From Prauserella rugosa (GTDB lineage Bacteria > Actinomycetota > Actinomycetes > Mycobacteriales > Pseudonocardiaceae), in the NCBI RefSeq assembly GCF_000719975.1, contig NZ_JOIJ01000008.1, forward strand, positions 135,790 to 199,789: DNA of 64,000 nucleotides. Reading direction: 5' to 3'. The notes beneath the pieces were generated by a model. It saw only the letters and a list, made by a program, of their open reading frames with translations, was not told the DNA's origin and did not search any database. This document shows positions 26,355-34,876 of this stretch, piece after piece. Numbering within the stretch: the first letter of the stretch is position 1; every line of letters starts with the position of its first letter. Position numbers and translations under genes: made by a program.

Positions 26355-27067
26355 CGTCCGTGCTTCCCGTGCCCATCGCCTTCGAGCTGCCCGACGGCTG
26401 GCGTTCGGTGCCGCCCGCCGAGGTCGGGAGCCCGGACACGGCGTTCGTCGCGCTGCACCCCGGCTCCCGTGACGGGTTCACCGCCAACATCTCGTTGACC
26501 GGTGACACCCGGGAGGACGGGGCCGATCTCGACGTGCTCGCCGACGAGTCGGCCAGCAGGCTCGCGGAGCAGGCCGTCGCGGTGAAGGTCGGCAGGCGCG
26601 AGCGCACCGGCGTGGCGGCGGCGGGCAGCCTCACCCAGGCGCTGGGGGTTCGCGTGCGGACGGGCGCGACGGTCACCGACCTGGCTCAGGTGCAGAGCTT
26701 CCTGGCCATGGCCGATCTCGCGGGCAGCCGGCGCCGGGCCGTGCTCACCGCCGTGCTGACCGCGACGCCGAGCCAGCTCGTGGATCTGTTGGCCGATTTC
26801 CAGGCCTTTCTGGCCAGCATCCGGCCCGAGCCGCCCGCGTCGCCGCACCCGGCGCCGTCTCCGAACCCACCGACTCCACCGGGGCACGCAGTTCCACCGC
26901 GTCCCAGCGCTCCACCGGGGCACACAGCGCAGCCGGGGCACACGGCGCAGCCGCGTCCGGCACCCCGGCAGGACCACCGGCCAGGACCGCCACCGGTGCA
27001 CGGTGCAGCGCCAGGGGCGTGGCGGCCCGACCACGGCTACGTGGGCAGGCATCGACGAGGTGAGTGA
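26351..27067 (+). CDS. Uncharacterised LpqN/EspG-neighbour-like protein with proline-rich tail
   Basis: A 238-aa cytosolic-looking protein. Residues 1-165 contain PVPIAFELPDGWRSVPP and TAFVALHPGSRDGFTANISL, similar to the LpqN/LpqT-like fold found near type VII loci. The rest is a Pro/His-rich tail. It has no signal peptide. Start options are GTG 26348 or GTG 26351; the latter overlaps the preceding stop (GTGA) and is preferred. The TGA at 27065 is in the same frame as the next gene, with 25 open codons between them. Function unknown. Confidence 0.6.
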   Translation: MTSVLPVPIAFELPDGWRSVPPAEVGSPDTAFVALHPGSRDGFTANISLTGDTREDGADLDVLADESASRLAEQAVAVKVGRRERTGVAAAGSLTQALGVRVRTGATVTDLAQVQSFLAMADLAGSRRRAVLTAVLTATPSQLVDLLADFQAFLASIRPEPPASPHPAPSPNPPTPPGHAVPPRPSAPPGHTAQPGHTAQPRPAPRQDHRPGPPPVHGAAPGAWRPDHGYVGRHRRGE

Positions 27068-27142
27068 AGCCCGAAGCACCACGGCGAAAACTGGGACGAC
27101 CGCGGGAACTGGGACGAGGACTGGGACGAGGACTGGAGTGGC
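27068..27142 (+). other. In-frame Trp/Asp-rich spacer between two same-frame genes
   Basis: The 25 codons between the stop at 27065-27067 and the ATG at 27143 are open in the same frame as both neighbours. They would encode an acidic Trp repeat (NWDDRGNWDEDWDEDW) from a 12-bp DNA repeat. There is no start codon in the spacer, so it is translated only if the TGA is read through; otherwise it is the leader of the next gene. Confidence 0.5.
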
Positions 27143-27775
27143 ATGACCGACCCCGGTGAACAGCTGATGCGGCGGATCGAGGCGATCGACACCGCGGCCG
27201 CCGACAACGCCAGGGCGGCCGAGGCGTATCAGCGGGTGACCGAGGAACTCGCCGAGGCCACCGGCACCGCGACGTCCCCGGACGGGGTCGTCACGGTGGT
27301 CGCGCGTGCCGACGGCTCGGTCGAACGGGTCACGTTCGGCGACGGGGTGCAGCGCATTGCGCCCGGCGACCTGTCCGCATCGGTCACCCACACCATCGCC
27401 CAGGCCCGGTACGCCGCGGCGCGTGCGCAGGCCGAGATCGTCCGGCGGGGCTTCGGCGACAGCGAGTTGCTCGACCGCGTGCTCGAGGCCGATGCGCACG
27501 TGTTCGGCGATCGCAGGCCCGCCGACCCCGGTCCGCCGCCGATGCCGCAGGGGCCGCCGCCCGGTGCGCCGTCCGGGCAGCCGTGGGACGAGCCGGCTGA
27601 CCGGTCATGGGGGCAGCCGGCCGGTAGGGGAGCGCGGAGGGCGCCCGAACCCCACGGACGGCCGGAGCGCGGCCCGTTCGAGCGTGGGCCATCGGGGCGA
27701 CACCGCGGCCGGCATCAACTCGAACCGGAACCGGAGGACTACTCACAGTTGTCATATCTGCGACACGGTCGCTGA
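27143..27775 (+). CDS. YbaB/EbfC-like protein with proline/arginine-rich tail
   Basis: The product has 210 aa. Residues 1-120 show the YbaB/EbfC fold pattern: an N-terminal helix, then VVTVVARADGSVERVTFGD and a second helix. This family is common beside ESX-associated genes in actinobacteria. The C-terminal 90 residues are Pro, Gly and Arg-rich and probably disordered. A GGAG lies 5-6 nt before ATG 27143. It is the last gene of the type VII-associated cluster. Confidence 0.65.
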   Translation: MTDPGEQLMRRIEAIDTAAADNARAAEAYQRVTEELAEATGTATSPDGVVTVVARADGSVERVTFGDGVQRIAPGDLSASVTHTIAQARYAAARAQAEIVRRGFGDSELLDRVLEADAHVFGDRRPADPGPPPMPQGPPPGAPSGQPWDEPADRSWGQPAGRGARRAPEPHGRPERGPFERGPSGRHRGRHQLEPEPEDYSQLSYLRHGR

Positions 27776-27780
27776 GTTGA

Positions 27781-27794
27781 CCCACATTTGTGGG
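27781..27794. promoter_or_regulatory. Palindrome in the SARP promoter region
   Basis: CCCACATTTGTGGG is a perfect 14-bp palindrome immediately after a TTGACC hexamer (27777-27782), about 95 bp before the SARP start. A promoter with an operator over the spacer is plausible. It could also act as a weak hairpin after the YbaB-like gene, whose stop is 3 bp upstream. Confidence 0.45.
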
Positions 27795-27888
27795 CTGTTC
27801 TACCGACAAGCCCCTCCTGACGGTGTGACTAGCGTCGAGACGCACCGGGCGGCCGGCGGGTCGCCATCACGTTCAGGTGGGGGACACG

Positions 27889-29736
27889 ATGACGTCGATC
27901 GAGATCGACATGCTCGGGGAACTGGATGTGCGCGTAGCCGGTACCCCGGTGCTCATTCCGCGCGGAAAGCAACAGCTCCTCCTGGCGGCGCTCGCCCTGC
28001 GGGCGGGCCGGTTCGTCTCGACGGAGGGCCTGATCGACAGCGTGTGGGGTGAGGACCCGCCCGACACGGCACGGACCACGCTGCGCGGCTACATCAAGCG
28101 GCTGCGCTCGGCGCTGGCCTGCGCGGGGGAGCCGGTGATCGAGGCGGCATCCGGGGGCTACCGGTTGGTGGTCGGCGAGGACGGCACGGATCTCGGCCGG
28201 TTCCGCGAGCGCCGGCGCGATGCCGCCGACAAGGAGGGCGCCGCCGAACTCTGCGCGCTGCAGGGGGCGCTGGAGTTGTGGCGGGGCCGTCCGCTCGACG
28301 GTCTCGACCGGATGCCCTGGGTGGAACAGGAGGCCGAGGTACTCGACGAGGAGTACCTCCAGACCGCAGAGCGGATCGCCGACCTGCTGCTCGAACTCGG
28401 CGACGCCGAGCGCGCCGTCGTGCGGCTCCGGCCGCTGGTCCGGACCCATCCGTACCGGGAGTGCCTGTGGGCGCGGCTGCTGACCGCACTGCACGAGGCG
28501 GGCCGGACCGCCGACGCGCTGCTCAAGTACGACCAGGTGCGCAGGATGCTGGCCGACCGGCTCGGGGTCGAACCGTCGGCGAACCTGCGCGCGGTCCACG
28601 AGCGGCTGCTGCAGGAGGACCTCCGCGCCGGGGCCTGCGCGGGTGCCCGGACCGAACCACGAATCGACCCCGGACACACCGCGTCGCAGGCCACGGCGCC
28701 GGCAGGCCCAACCGGACCGGGCCTGGACCGGACGCCGGCACCCGACCGCCCGCGCGAGCGCTCCGCCGCTCGCGCACTGCCTGGTCGTGAGCGGCACACG
28801 GACGTGCTCGACGGTCTCGTCGGCAGTGGTCGCGGGCGGCTCGTGGTCGTCGACGGCCCCGCCGGGGTGGGCAAGACCGCACTCGTCGACCACTGGGCCG
28901 CGCAGGCGCGCACGGAGTTCCCCGGCGGACTGCTGCGGGTCGACCTCCGCGGATTCCACGTCGAACCGCCGTTGTCGGCGGCCGAGGCACTGACCGATCT
29001 GCTCGTGCAGACCGGAGCGGAGCCGGCCGACCTGCCCACCGGCGACCGCGCCGCCCTCGGCGCGCTGCTGCGGGCAAGGACGGCAGCCCACCGGACGCTC
29101 GTCGTCCTCGACAACGCCCGCGACGCCGCTCAGGTCCGCCCACTGCTGCCGGGAGCGGCGGGCGTCGCCGTGGTCACGAGCCAGAACCAGCTGCGTGGAC
29201 TCGTCGTGGGGGACGGCGCGGCGCGGATGACGGTTCCGCCGCTGAACGCGCGCGAGGGCGCCGAGGTGCTCCGCTCACTCGTGGGCGAGGCCGGTGCGGC
29301 CGTCGACACCGGCGAGCTCGCCGCGTTGTACGAGCTCGTTGACCTGTGCGACGGACTTCCGCTGGCGTTGCGGATCGCGGCCGAGGAGCTGTGCCGGGTT
29401 CCCGGAGCCGGGGTGGCCAGGCTCGTCGGGATGCTCGGCGCCGAGCGCACCCGACTGGAACACCTCGACACCGGCGACGAGGCCACGGGTATGCGGGCGG
29501 TCCTGACCCGGGCCCACGCCCACCTCACCCCGGCGGAGGCCGAACTGCTGCGGGTCCTCGCCGTCGGGGGGAAGCTGGAGTTCGACGTCGACGACGTCGT
29601 TCGCCTCACCGGCCGTGATCGGGGAGGGGCGCGGGCGGCGATGCGCGGCCTCGTGTCGGTCAACCTCGTCGCGGAGTGCGCGCCGGACCACTACCGGCTC
29701 GGCGACCTGCAGCGGCTCGCCGCGGCCGGTCGGTGA
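27889..29736 (+). CDS. SARP/AfsR-family transcriptional regulator with NB-ARC domain
   Basis: The product has 615 aa. The N-terminal winged-helix DNA-binding domain (about 10-95, with RTTLRGYIKRLRSAL) is followed by a bacterial transcriptional activation domain (about 100-245). After a Pro/Thr-rich linker comes an NTPase domain with P-loop GPAGVGKT near residue 323 and LVVLDNA as Walker B. It ends without the TPR array found in AfsR (about 990 aa), so it is an abbreviated form. Such regulators activate secondary metabolism or stress genes by binding direct repeats; no target is evident here. ATG 27889 follows GGTGGGGGA. Confidence 0.87.
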   Translation: MTSIEIDMLGELDVRVAGTPVLIPRGKQQLLLAALALRAGRFVSTEGLIDSVWGEDPPDTARTTLRGYIKRLRSALACAGEPVIEAASGGYRLVVGEDGTDLGRFRERRRDAADKEGAAELCALQGALELWRGRPLDGLDRMPWVEQEAEVLDEEYLQTAERIADLLLELGDAERAVVRLRPLVRTHPYRECLWARLLTALHEAGRTADALLKYDQVRRMLADRLGVEPSANLRAVHERLLQEDLRAGACAGARTEPRIDPGHTASQATAPAGPTGPGLDRTPAPDRPRERSAARALPGRERHTDVLDGLVGSGRGRLVVVDGPAGVGKTALVDHWAAQARTEFPGGLLRVDLRGFHVEPPLSAAEALTDLLVQTGAEPADLPTGDRAALGALLRARTAAHRTLVVLDNARDAAQVRPLLPGAAGVAVVTSQNQLRGLVVGDGAARMTVPPLNAREGAEVLRSLVGEAGAAVDTGELAALYELVDLCDGLPLALRIAAEELCRVPGAGVARLVGMLGAERTRLEHLDTGDEATGMRAVLTRAHAHLTPAEAELLRVLAVGGKLEFDVDDVVRLTGRDRGGARAAMRGLVSVNLVAECAPDHYRLGDLQRLAAAGR

Positions 29737-29744
29737 AGCGGGTT

Positions 29745-29787
29745 CGTCCGGTGATCGTGTTTCTGGGGGTGGCACGATCACCGGACG
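29745..29787. terminator. Bidirectional hairpin terminator
   Basis: CGTCCGGTGATCGTG (29745-29759) pairs perfectly with CACGATCACCGGACG (29773-29787), a 15-bp stem with a 13-nt loop. It lies between the convergent SARP gene and the response regulator. Confidence 0.85.
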
Positions 29788-29789
29788 GC

Positions 29790-30443
29790 CTACAGGTCGT
29801 CGACGCTGACCAAGCCGTCCTGGATGGCACGCGCGACCAGTGCGGCCTTGCTGCGGGCGGGACGTCCCACGTTGGCGTACTTGAGCCGCACCCGATCCAG
29901 GTAGGTCGTGACGGTCTTGGGGGAGATGCCCAGACGTTCGGCCACGAGGTCCCGAGACTCGGACTGGAACCACTCGACGAGCACCTCCTCCTCCCGGATC
30001 GACAGCTTCGGCCGGTCGGAACTCGTGTTCGCCGACAGGGCACCGGCCAGCGCGGGCGGGGTGTACGGGCGGTGCTCGGCCGCCGCGATCGTCGCCGACA
30101 CCAGGTGGTCGGCGCCCTCGGTCTTGGTCAGGAACGTCACCGCACCCAGGTCCAGGCAGGTCAGCGCGGTCTGTTCGTCGTCGCGCATGGTGTAGACGAT
30201 GACGTTCCTGCCCGCGTCGACGAGCCGCCGCAGTTCGCCGAACGCCGGCGCGGTCTGCCCGCCCAGTTGGAGGTCGAACACGACGACGTCGGCCGAGTCG
30301 CCGGGCGGCAGCCACGCCGTCTTCGGGGTGGCGCCGCACGCCACGACGCGCACCGGCTCGGGCGCCTCGGCGTACCACTGTTCGATCCCGACCAGGATTG
30401 CGGGATGGTCGTCCACGACCGTCACGGTGATCTCGTCAGCCAT
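29790..30443 (-). CDS. NarL/LuxR-family response regulator
   Basis: The product has 217 aa. The receiver domain has the acidic pair in VVDDHP, phosphoacceptor Asp57 (VVVFDLQLGG), Thr85 and Lys107 (FLTKTEG). The C-terminal LuxR helix-turn-helix contains LVAERLGISPKTVTTYL. It starts at ATG 30443 inside the 3' end of the upstream sensor-like gene (22-bp overlap). It is the output of the three-gene two-component operon 29790-32864. Confidence 0.9.
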   Translation of the reverse strand: MADEITVTVVDDHPAILVGIEQWYAEAPEPVRVVACGATPKTAWLPPGDSADVVVFDLQLGGQTAPAFGELRRLVDAGRNVIVYTMRDDEQTALTCLDLGAVTFLTKTEGADHLVSATIAAAEHRPYTPPALAGALSANTSSDRPKLSIREEEVLVEWFQSESRDLVAERLGISPKTVTTYLDRVRLKYANVGRPARSKAALVARAIQDGLVSVDDL

Positions 30444-31630
30444 ACCGCCTCTGCCCAGAGTTTCCGATTTTTCGTGGTCGTGGTGATCTCGGTGTAGGTC
30501 CTGTGCGTGCGTTCGATCGCCGCGGCGACCTCGGGTGGCGCGTCGGCGACGACGCTCACCCGGACCGCGGCGCGGGTGCGCACCACTGTGGCACGTGCCG
30601 TGGTGCGGGCCGACGCGAGCACCGTGGCGGCGAGATCGACGAGTTCGCGCCGCGCGGGATGGGGCACGTCGCGTACCTCGCCGCGGACCGCGAGCTGCAC
30701 CGACACCCCCTGCCGTTCGGCGACGTCGATGCCCGCGCGCAGTTCGTGCAGCAGCCGGTCGGACACGTCGTCGGTCTCGGCGAACAGCTGCCGCATCCGC
30801 GCGGCCTCGATCGCGCTGCGCCGGCGCACCGCGTCGTCGGCGGGGTCGAGGGTGCCGTAGGCCAGACCGGTCAGCAGCGGCACGGTCGTGTCGAGCAGAC
30901 GCGCGTAGCGTTCCTGATGGTCGCGGTGGGTGAGCTGGGCGATCTCCTCGTCCGTGCGGGATCGTTCCTCCCGTTCGGCGGCCTCGCCCGCGGCGCCCGC
31001 GGTGCGCCGCAACAGTTCGGCCAACAGGGCCACGGCGATCTGGAATCCGAACACCGAGACGGCCGCCATGCCCATCTGCGCGGCGATGTAGCGCTCGGGC
31101 ATGCCCTTCACGGCGATCTCGGCGACCGTGGCCGCCGCGTGCAGGGCGAGCACGCCGCCGATGACGGGCAAGCGATTGCGGAACAGCAGCGCGAGGATGT
31201 ACCAGCCCGCGATCCCGAACGACCAGTCGTCGGCCACGAGCAGCAACCGGGCCGGCACCGGCACCGACGCCACGACCGAGGCGGCGATGCACACGCCCGC
31301 GAGTACGAGCGCGAGCCGGTTCGACCACGCCCGGTGGCGCAGCAGGGACGTCGCCATGACCGCCGCGACCGAGGCCAGTGCGAGGAATCCGGCGACCTCC
31401 ATCCACCAGTGGCCGAACCTGTCCCGGTTCGTGATCAGCTGGGGCAGGCAGTTCGTGAGCTGGATCGTCACCGCGACGATGAGCGCCGCCAACTGGGCCC
31501 CGCGCAGCAGCCGGTCGCGCACGTGCTCGGCGGTGGCCGTGGCGGCCGCGTCCGGTTCGTCCGGCAGCGCGGGCGTGGGCGCACCGCCTGCGGCGTGCGT
31601 GGTGGCGATCGCGGTAGCGGGCTCAGCCAT
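30422..31630 (-). CDS. Membrane sensor pseudokinase (histidine-kinase-like, catalytic motifs lost)
   Basis: The product has 402 aa. About six hydrophobic segments lie between residues 45 and 205, followed by a coiled-coil-like charged helix. The region equivalent to the dimerisation/phosphoacceptor helix reads RYARLLDTTVPLL, with Leu246 where the adjacent kinase has His213 (LHDT). The N-box and G-box of a histidine-kinase ATPase are not recognisable in the C-terminus. It overlaps the kinase gene by 8 bp and the regulator by 22 bp. It probably senses a signal and regulates the active partner kinase, but cannot phosphorylate by the usual route. Confidence 0.7.
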   Translation of the reverse strand: MAEPATAIATTHAAGGAPTPALPDEPDAAATATAEHVRDRLLRGAQLAALIVAVTIQLTNCLPQLITNRDRFGHWWMEVAGFLALASVAAVMATSLLRHRAWSNRLALVLAGVCIAASVVASVPVPARLLLVADDWSFGIAGWYILALLFRNRLPVIGGVLALHAAATVAEIAVKGMPERYIAAQMGMAAVSVFGFQIAVALLAELLRRTAGAAGEAAEREERSRTDEEIAQLTHRDHQERYARLLDTTVPLLTGLAYGTLDPADDAVRRRSAIEAARMRQLFAETDDVSDRLLHELRAGIDVAERQGVSVQLAVRGEVRDVPHPARRELVDLAATVLASARTTARATVVRTRAAVRVSVVADAPPEVAAAIERTHRTYTEITTTTKNRKLWAEAVWLTRSP

Positions 31631-32864
31631 GCCAGCTCCACCGCACGGTCGTGCCCGCACCGGGTGCGGAGTCGATCTCCGCGTGCCCGCCGACGGCGGC
31701 CATCCTGCCCACGATCGAGTCGGCGACGCCGCGCCGGTGCTCGCGCGCCGCGGCCGGGTCGAATCCCGCGCCGTCGTCGGCGAGCGTGACCTCGATGCGC
31801 GGCGCGGGGTGCGTGTCGTCGACGTGGCCGGTCAACGTGGCCTCGGTGACGCCGGCGTGGCGGGCGACGTTCTCGACCGCTTCGCGGACACCGTGGGAGA
31901 TCGCCAGCGCCGGCCGCGCGGGCACCGGCAGCGCCTGCGGAAGGTTTCGTTTCACCGTGACCAGCGGGTGTTCGGCGGCCTGGTCGAGGAGCGTGGCGAG
32001 GTTGACCAGGCCCGCTCCCGTGTCGGTCGCCGGTTCGGCACCGGCGGCCGTCCCCGTGCCGGAACCACCGGAGCCGGAACCACCGGTGCCGGGCAGGGTC
32101 TCGGGAAGGGCCGGGCTCGTGGTGATGGCGTCGAGGTCGCGGCGCGCGCGGTCGGGCAGCCACGCACGGTGCCCGCCCGAGGCGGCGCCGAGCGAGACCA
32201 TCAGAAGCGTCGAGCTCGCGGTGTCGTGGAGTGTGGCGAGGTACTCGCGTTCGGCAGCCCGGCGTGCGGCGGCGACCTCGGTGGCTCGGCGCTGCGCGGA
32301 CGCGCGGGCCCTGGTCTCGTCGGCCGCGCGGGCCCGCGATCGCAGGAGCACGTAACCGCCGCGCGCCAGCGACGTCTCGAGCAGCAGGCGCGCGCCGAAC
32401 ACGCCTGCGTCCCACGCCTGCCTGGTCATGGCCGCGCCCACGGTGTACGACACGGCCGCCACGACGGCGACGAGCACGCCCAACCGGGGCTTGGTCGCCT
32501 GTTCGAGCTGCATGCCGATGCAGGTGATGCTGGCGACGGAGAACGCCCAGCCGTTGTACGGGCCGACGGCGGTCCACGGCTGCGTGAGTTCGACGACGAG
32601 CAGCACCACGACCGCCGCGCCGGTGACCAGCGCGGGGTGGGGACACGTGCGCGCACCCCACATCCACCACGCCGACAGCGCGCACCAGCCCGACGCGACC
32701 ACCGTGACCAGCACCGTCGGCAGCGGGTCGGGCGGGGCTCCGAGGAGGGCCAGCACGACACCGGCCAGCACCACGAGCACCCGCACTCCGACGGCGTATC
32801 GCCGCAGGGCCGCGTTCAGGTTGGTTTCCGTGGGCCCTGGCAGGCCCGGGTCGGTTGTGACCAC
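31623..32864 (-). CDS. NarL-type sensor histidine kinase
   Basis: The product has 413 aa. About five or six transmembrane segments (25-170) precede a HisKA_3-type helix with phosphoacceptor His213 (ATLHDTASST). The ATPase domain has an N-box (REAVENVARHAG) and a G1-like LADDGAGFD. A Gly/Ser-rich low-complexity linker (TGGSGSGGSGTG) is inserted between them. It starts at GTG 32864. It is first in the operon with the pseudokinase and response regulator and should phosphorylate the latter. Confidence 0.82.
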   Translation of the reverse strand: MVTTDPGLPGPTETNLNAALRRYAVGVRVLVVLAGVVLALLGAPPDPLPTVLVTVVASGWCALSAWWMWGARTCPHPALVTGAAVVVLLVVELTQPWTAVGPYNGWAFSVASITCIGMQLEQATKPRLGVLVAVVAAVSYTVGAAMTRQAWDAGVFGARLLLETSLARGGYVLLRSRARAADETRARASAQRRATEVAAARRAAEREYLATLHDTASSTLLMVSLGAASGGHRAWLPDRARRDLDAITTSPALPETLPGTGGSGSGGSGTGTAAGAEPATDTGAGLVNLATLLDQAAEHPLVTVKRNLPQALPVPARPALAISHGVREAVENVARHAGVTEATLTGHVDDTHPAPRIEVTLADDGAGFDPAAAREHRRGVADSIVGRMAAVGGHAEIDSAPGAGTTVRWSWHG

Positions 32865-33118
32865 CTGACCGATCCTGTTCGTCTGTGCGTCGAAGTCTCA
32901 CCTGAACGTGCGAGCGGAGACTACTCCGGGTGGTTCGGCCCGTTGCACGTGTATGCGGACGAGAAACCGCCTATTCGGATAAGCGGATCGGTATCGGGCG
33001 AATACTCGTCGGTACGGGCGAAAACCGGAGTGGTATCCGGCGACATTCGTTGTCGCCGTGCGGAAGCCGGTGCTCGATGTGCAGGCGTTCGCTCGCGACC
33101 ACTCGTGACGGTCGAGGC

Positions 33119-34636
33119 TCACGTCAGCGGCACGGTCACCGGGTGGGAGCCGTTGACGGAGAACCAGCACACCAGCTCGCTGACGAGATCGAACTCGATC
33201 GCCGCGACGTCGTCGACCTGCGTCGGCACCTCGAGCCGCACGGGGATCGTCACTTCCTCGCCCGGTGCGACACCCCGCCCGGGAAGGGGAATCCGTCCGC
33301 CGCTGTGGGCCAGCCGGTCGCTGACCGCGCCGTCCGAGGTGCGAATCCGCGCGCCGAGGTGCACCGGTCCGTACTCGGCGTCGGAGGGCAGCCAGGTCCG
33401 GGTGCCCGTGTTGGCCGCCCGGCAGGTGCCGCGGATCGTCGTGCCCGTCGCGTGGTGGTCGATCCGCAGCTCCTCGAACGTCAGATCCGCGGTGAGCCCG
33501 TCGGCCATCCGGCTGTCCGGGGGCTCCGATCCGGCGCGGCGGAGCGTGAACATGCGGCGGTCGCCGATCGCCGCGCGGGTCCGTTCGGGGAATCCGGTCG
33601 GGCCGGCAGGATCGTCGACGCCGTCCAGCACGTCGCGGAACGTCGGCAGATCCACCCACTGCGGTGCCGAATCGAGCAGGCACAGCCGTAGCTCGGCGAA
33701 TCCGCACCGCTGGGCGGTGCGCCACACCTCCTCGATGACGATGTCGTTCTCGAGCACCCCGAAGTGGCGCATCTCGTACTGCGACTGCGGTTGCCGCGAG
33801 TGCGTCTCGCCGGGTTCGGAGAAGGCGGCGATGCCACCCGGCCGCAGCACGCGGGCGAACTCGGCGATCACCTCGTCGGGATTGGGCACGTGGTGCAGCG
33901 CGTCGTAGGACAGGACGCGATCGACGCTGGCGTCGGGCAGGTCGATGTGGTGACCGTCGAACACGAGGAACTCGGGTTCGGGCCGACTGCCGAGCACGGG
34001 GGCCCGTGCGTAGAGCTCGCGGCCCAGCTCCAGTGCGGACGGGGAGACGTCGGTGGCGATCACGCGGCAGCCGAGCTGGGTGAGCCACCGGCTCGTCCAG
34101 CAGGTACCCGCACCGAAGTCGAGCACCGTCATGCCGACGGCCGGCTGCAGTCCACGCAGGGCCTGTCCGAACGTGACGAGCAGCTCGGCGGCCTCGCCCG
34201 CGTCCTTGAACGGCTTGGTCAACAGCAGCTCGGGCTCGTCGAGGGAGGCGAAGTACGCCTCGGCCGTGGCGGCGAGCTCCTCGACGGAGGTGCGCTCGAT
34301 GAGCTGTGCGGGGTCGATGAGCTCGGCATCGGTGTCCGCAGCGGCATCGGCGTCGGGATCGGTCTCCGCATCGGCATCGGGATCGGCGGGCTTGGCGCTG
34401 CGGGCGGCCGCGCCTGTGCCGTCCCGTCCGGTGCGGGCGGCCAGTCTGCCGGCGAACTCGTCGGAACCGGCCAGCGCCGCGCACACGTCCTGCGTCGTCA
34501 GTTCGCCCGTGCGGAGTTTGTCGACGTAGTGGGCCTCGCCCTCGGCGTCGGCGGTTCTGCCGAGGATCAGCCGGTAGGCCTGCCGCACGGCCGTCGTCGG
34601 ATCCGGGTCGGGGGTGTTCGCGCCGCTCGTGCTCAT
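33119..34636 (-). CDS. Multidomain SAM-dependent methyltransferase with DUF4214-like N-terminus
   Basis: The product has 505 aa. Residues 10-65 look like a DUF4214 repeat (AYRLILGRTADAEGEAHYVDKL). An Asp/Ala-rich low-complexity segment (about 80-105) follows. The class-I methyltransferase domain covers about 150-290 (TVLDFGAGTCWTSRWL; DRVLSYDALHHVPNPDEV). The last 130 residues look like a beta-sandwich of the Wzt C-terminal kind, found in polysaccharide-processing proteins (VTIPVRLEVPTQVDDV). Such architecture suggests modification of a surface glycan. ATG 34636 is preferred; GTG 34639 directly upstream is possible. It is divergent from the Nit1C cluster. Confidence 0.75.
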   Translation of the reverse strand: MSTSGANTPDPDPTTAVRQAYRLILGRTADAEGEAHYVDKLRTGELTTQDVCAALAGSDEFAGRLAARTGRDGTGAAARSAKPADPDADAETDPDADAAADTDAELIDPAQLIERTSVEELAATAEAYFASLDEPELLLTKPFKDAGEAAELLVTFGQALRGLQPAVGMTVLDFGAGTCWTSRWLTQLGCRVIATDVSPSALELGRELYARAPVLGSRPEPEFLVFDGHHIDLPDASVDRVLSYDALHHVPNPDEVIAEFARVLRPGGIAAFSEPGETHSRQPQSQYEMRHFGVLENDIVIEEVWRTAQRCGFAELRLCLLDSAPQWVDLPTFRDVLDGVDDPAGPTGFPERTRAAIGDRRMFTLRRAGSEPPDSRMADGLTADLTFEELRIDHHATGTTIRGTCRAANTGTRTWLPSDAEYGPVHLGARIRTSDGAVSDRLAHSGGRIPLPGRGVAPGEEVTIPVRLEVPTQVDDVAAIEFDLVSELVCWFSVNGSHPVTVPLT

Positions 34637-34876
34637 CACCCGCGAGGCTATCGGACGTTCTCGCGTAACAAAGCGCGTTCTCGGCAACGCACGCGTAGTC
34701 CGGGTGACATTGGTCGGCAATCGACGACGGCTCTACTGGTTCTCGTCACATTCGGCACCGCGGGCGCTCTGACCACGCAGGTGCCCGGAGTGATGGCAGC
34801 AATGTCGCTCGCACAGCGCGACTGTGGACCGATCCTATCCCGTCTGCTGGAGGACCACCCGGTGAGAGGAGTGTTC

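Noticed and set aside
34637..34876. GlnR box upstream of the Nit1C cluster
   Set aside because: GTAAC and GTGAC half-sites occur, but the second GAAAC half with 6-bp spacing is missing, so no convincing site can be claimed.
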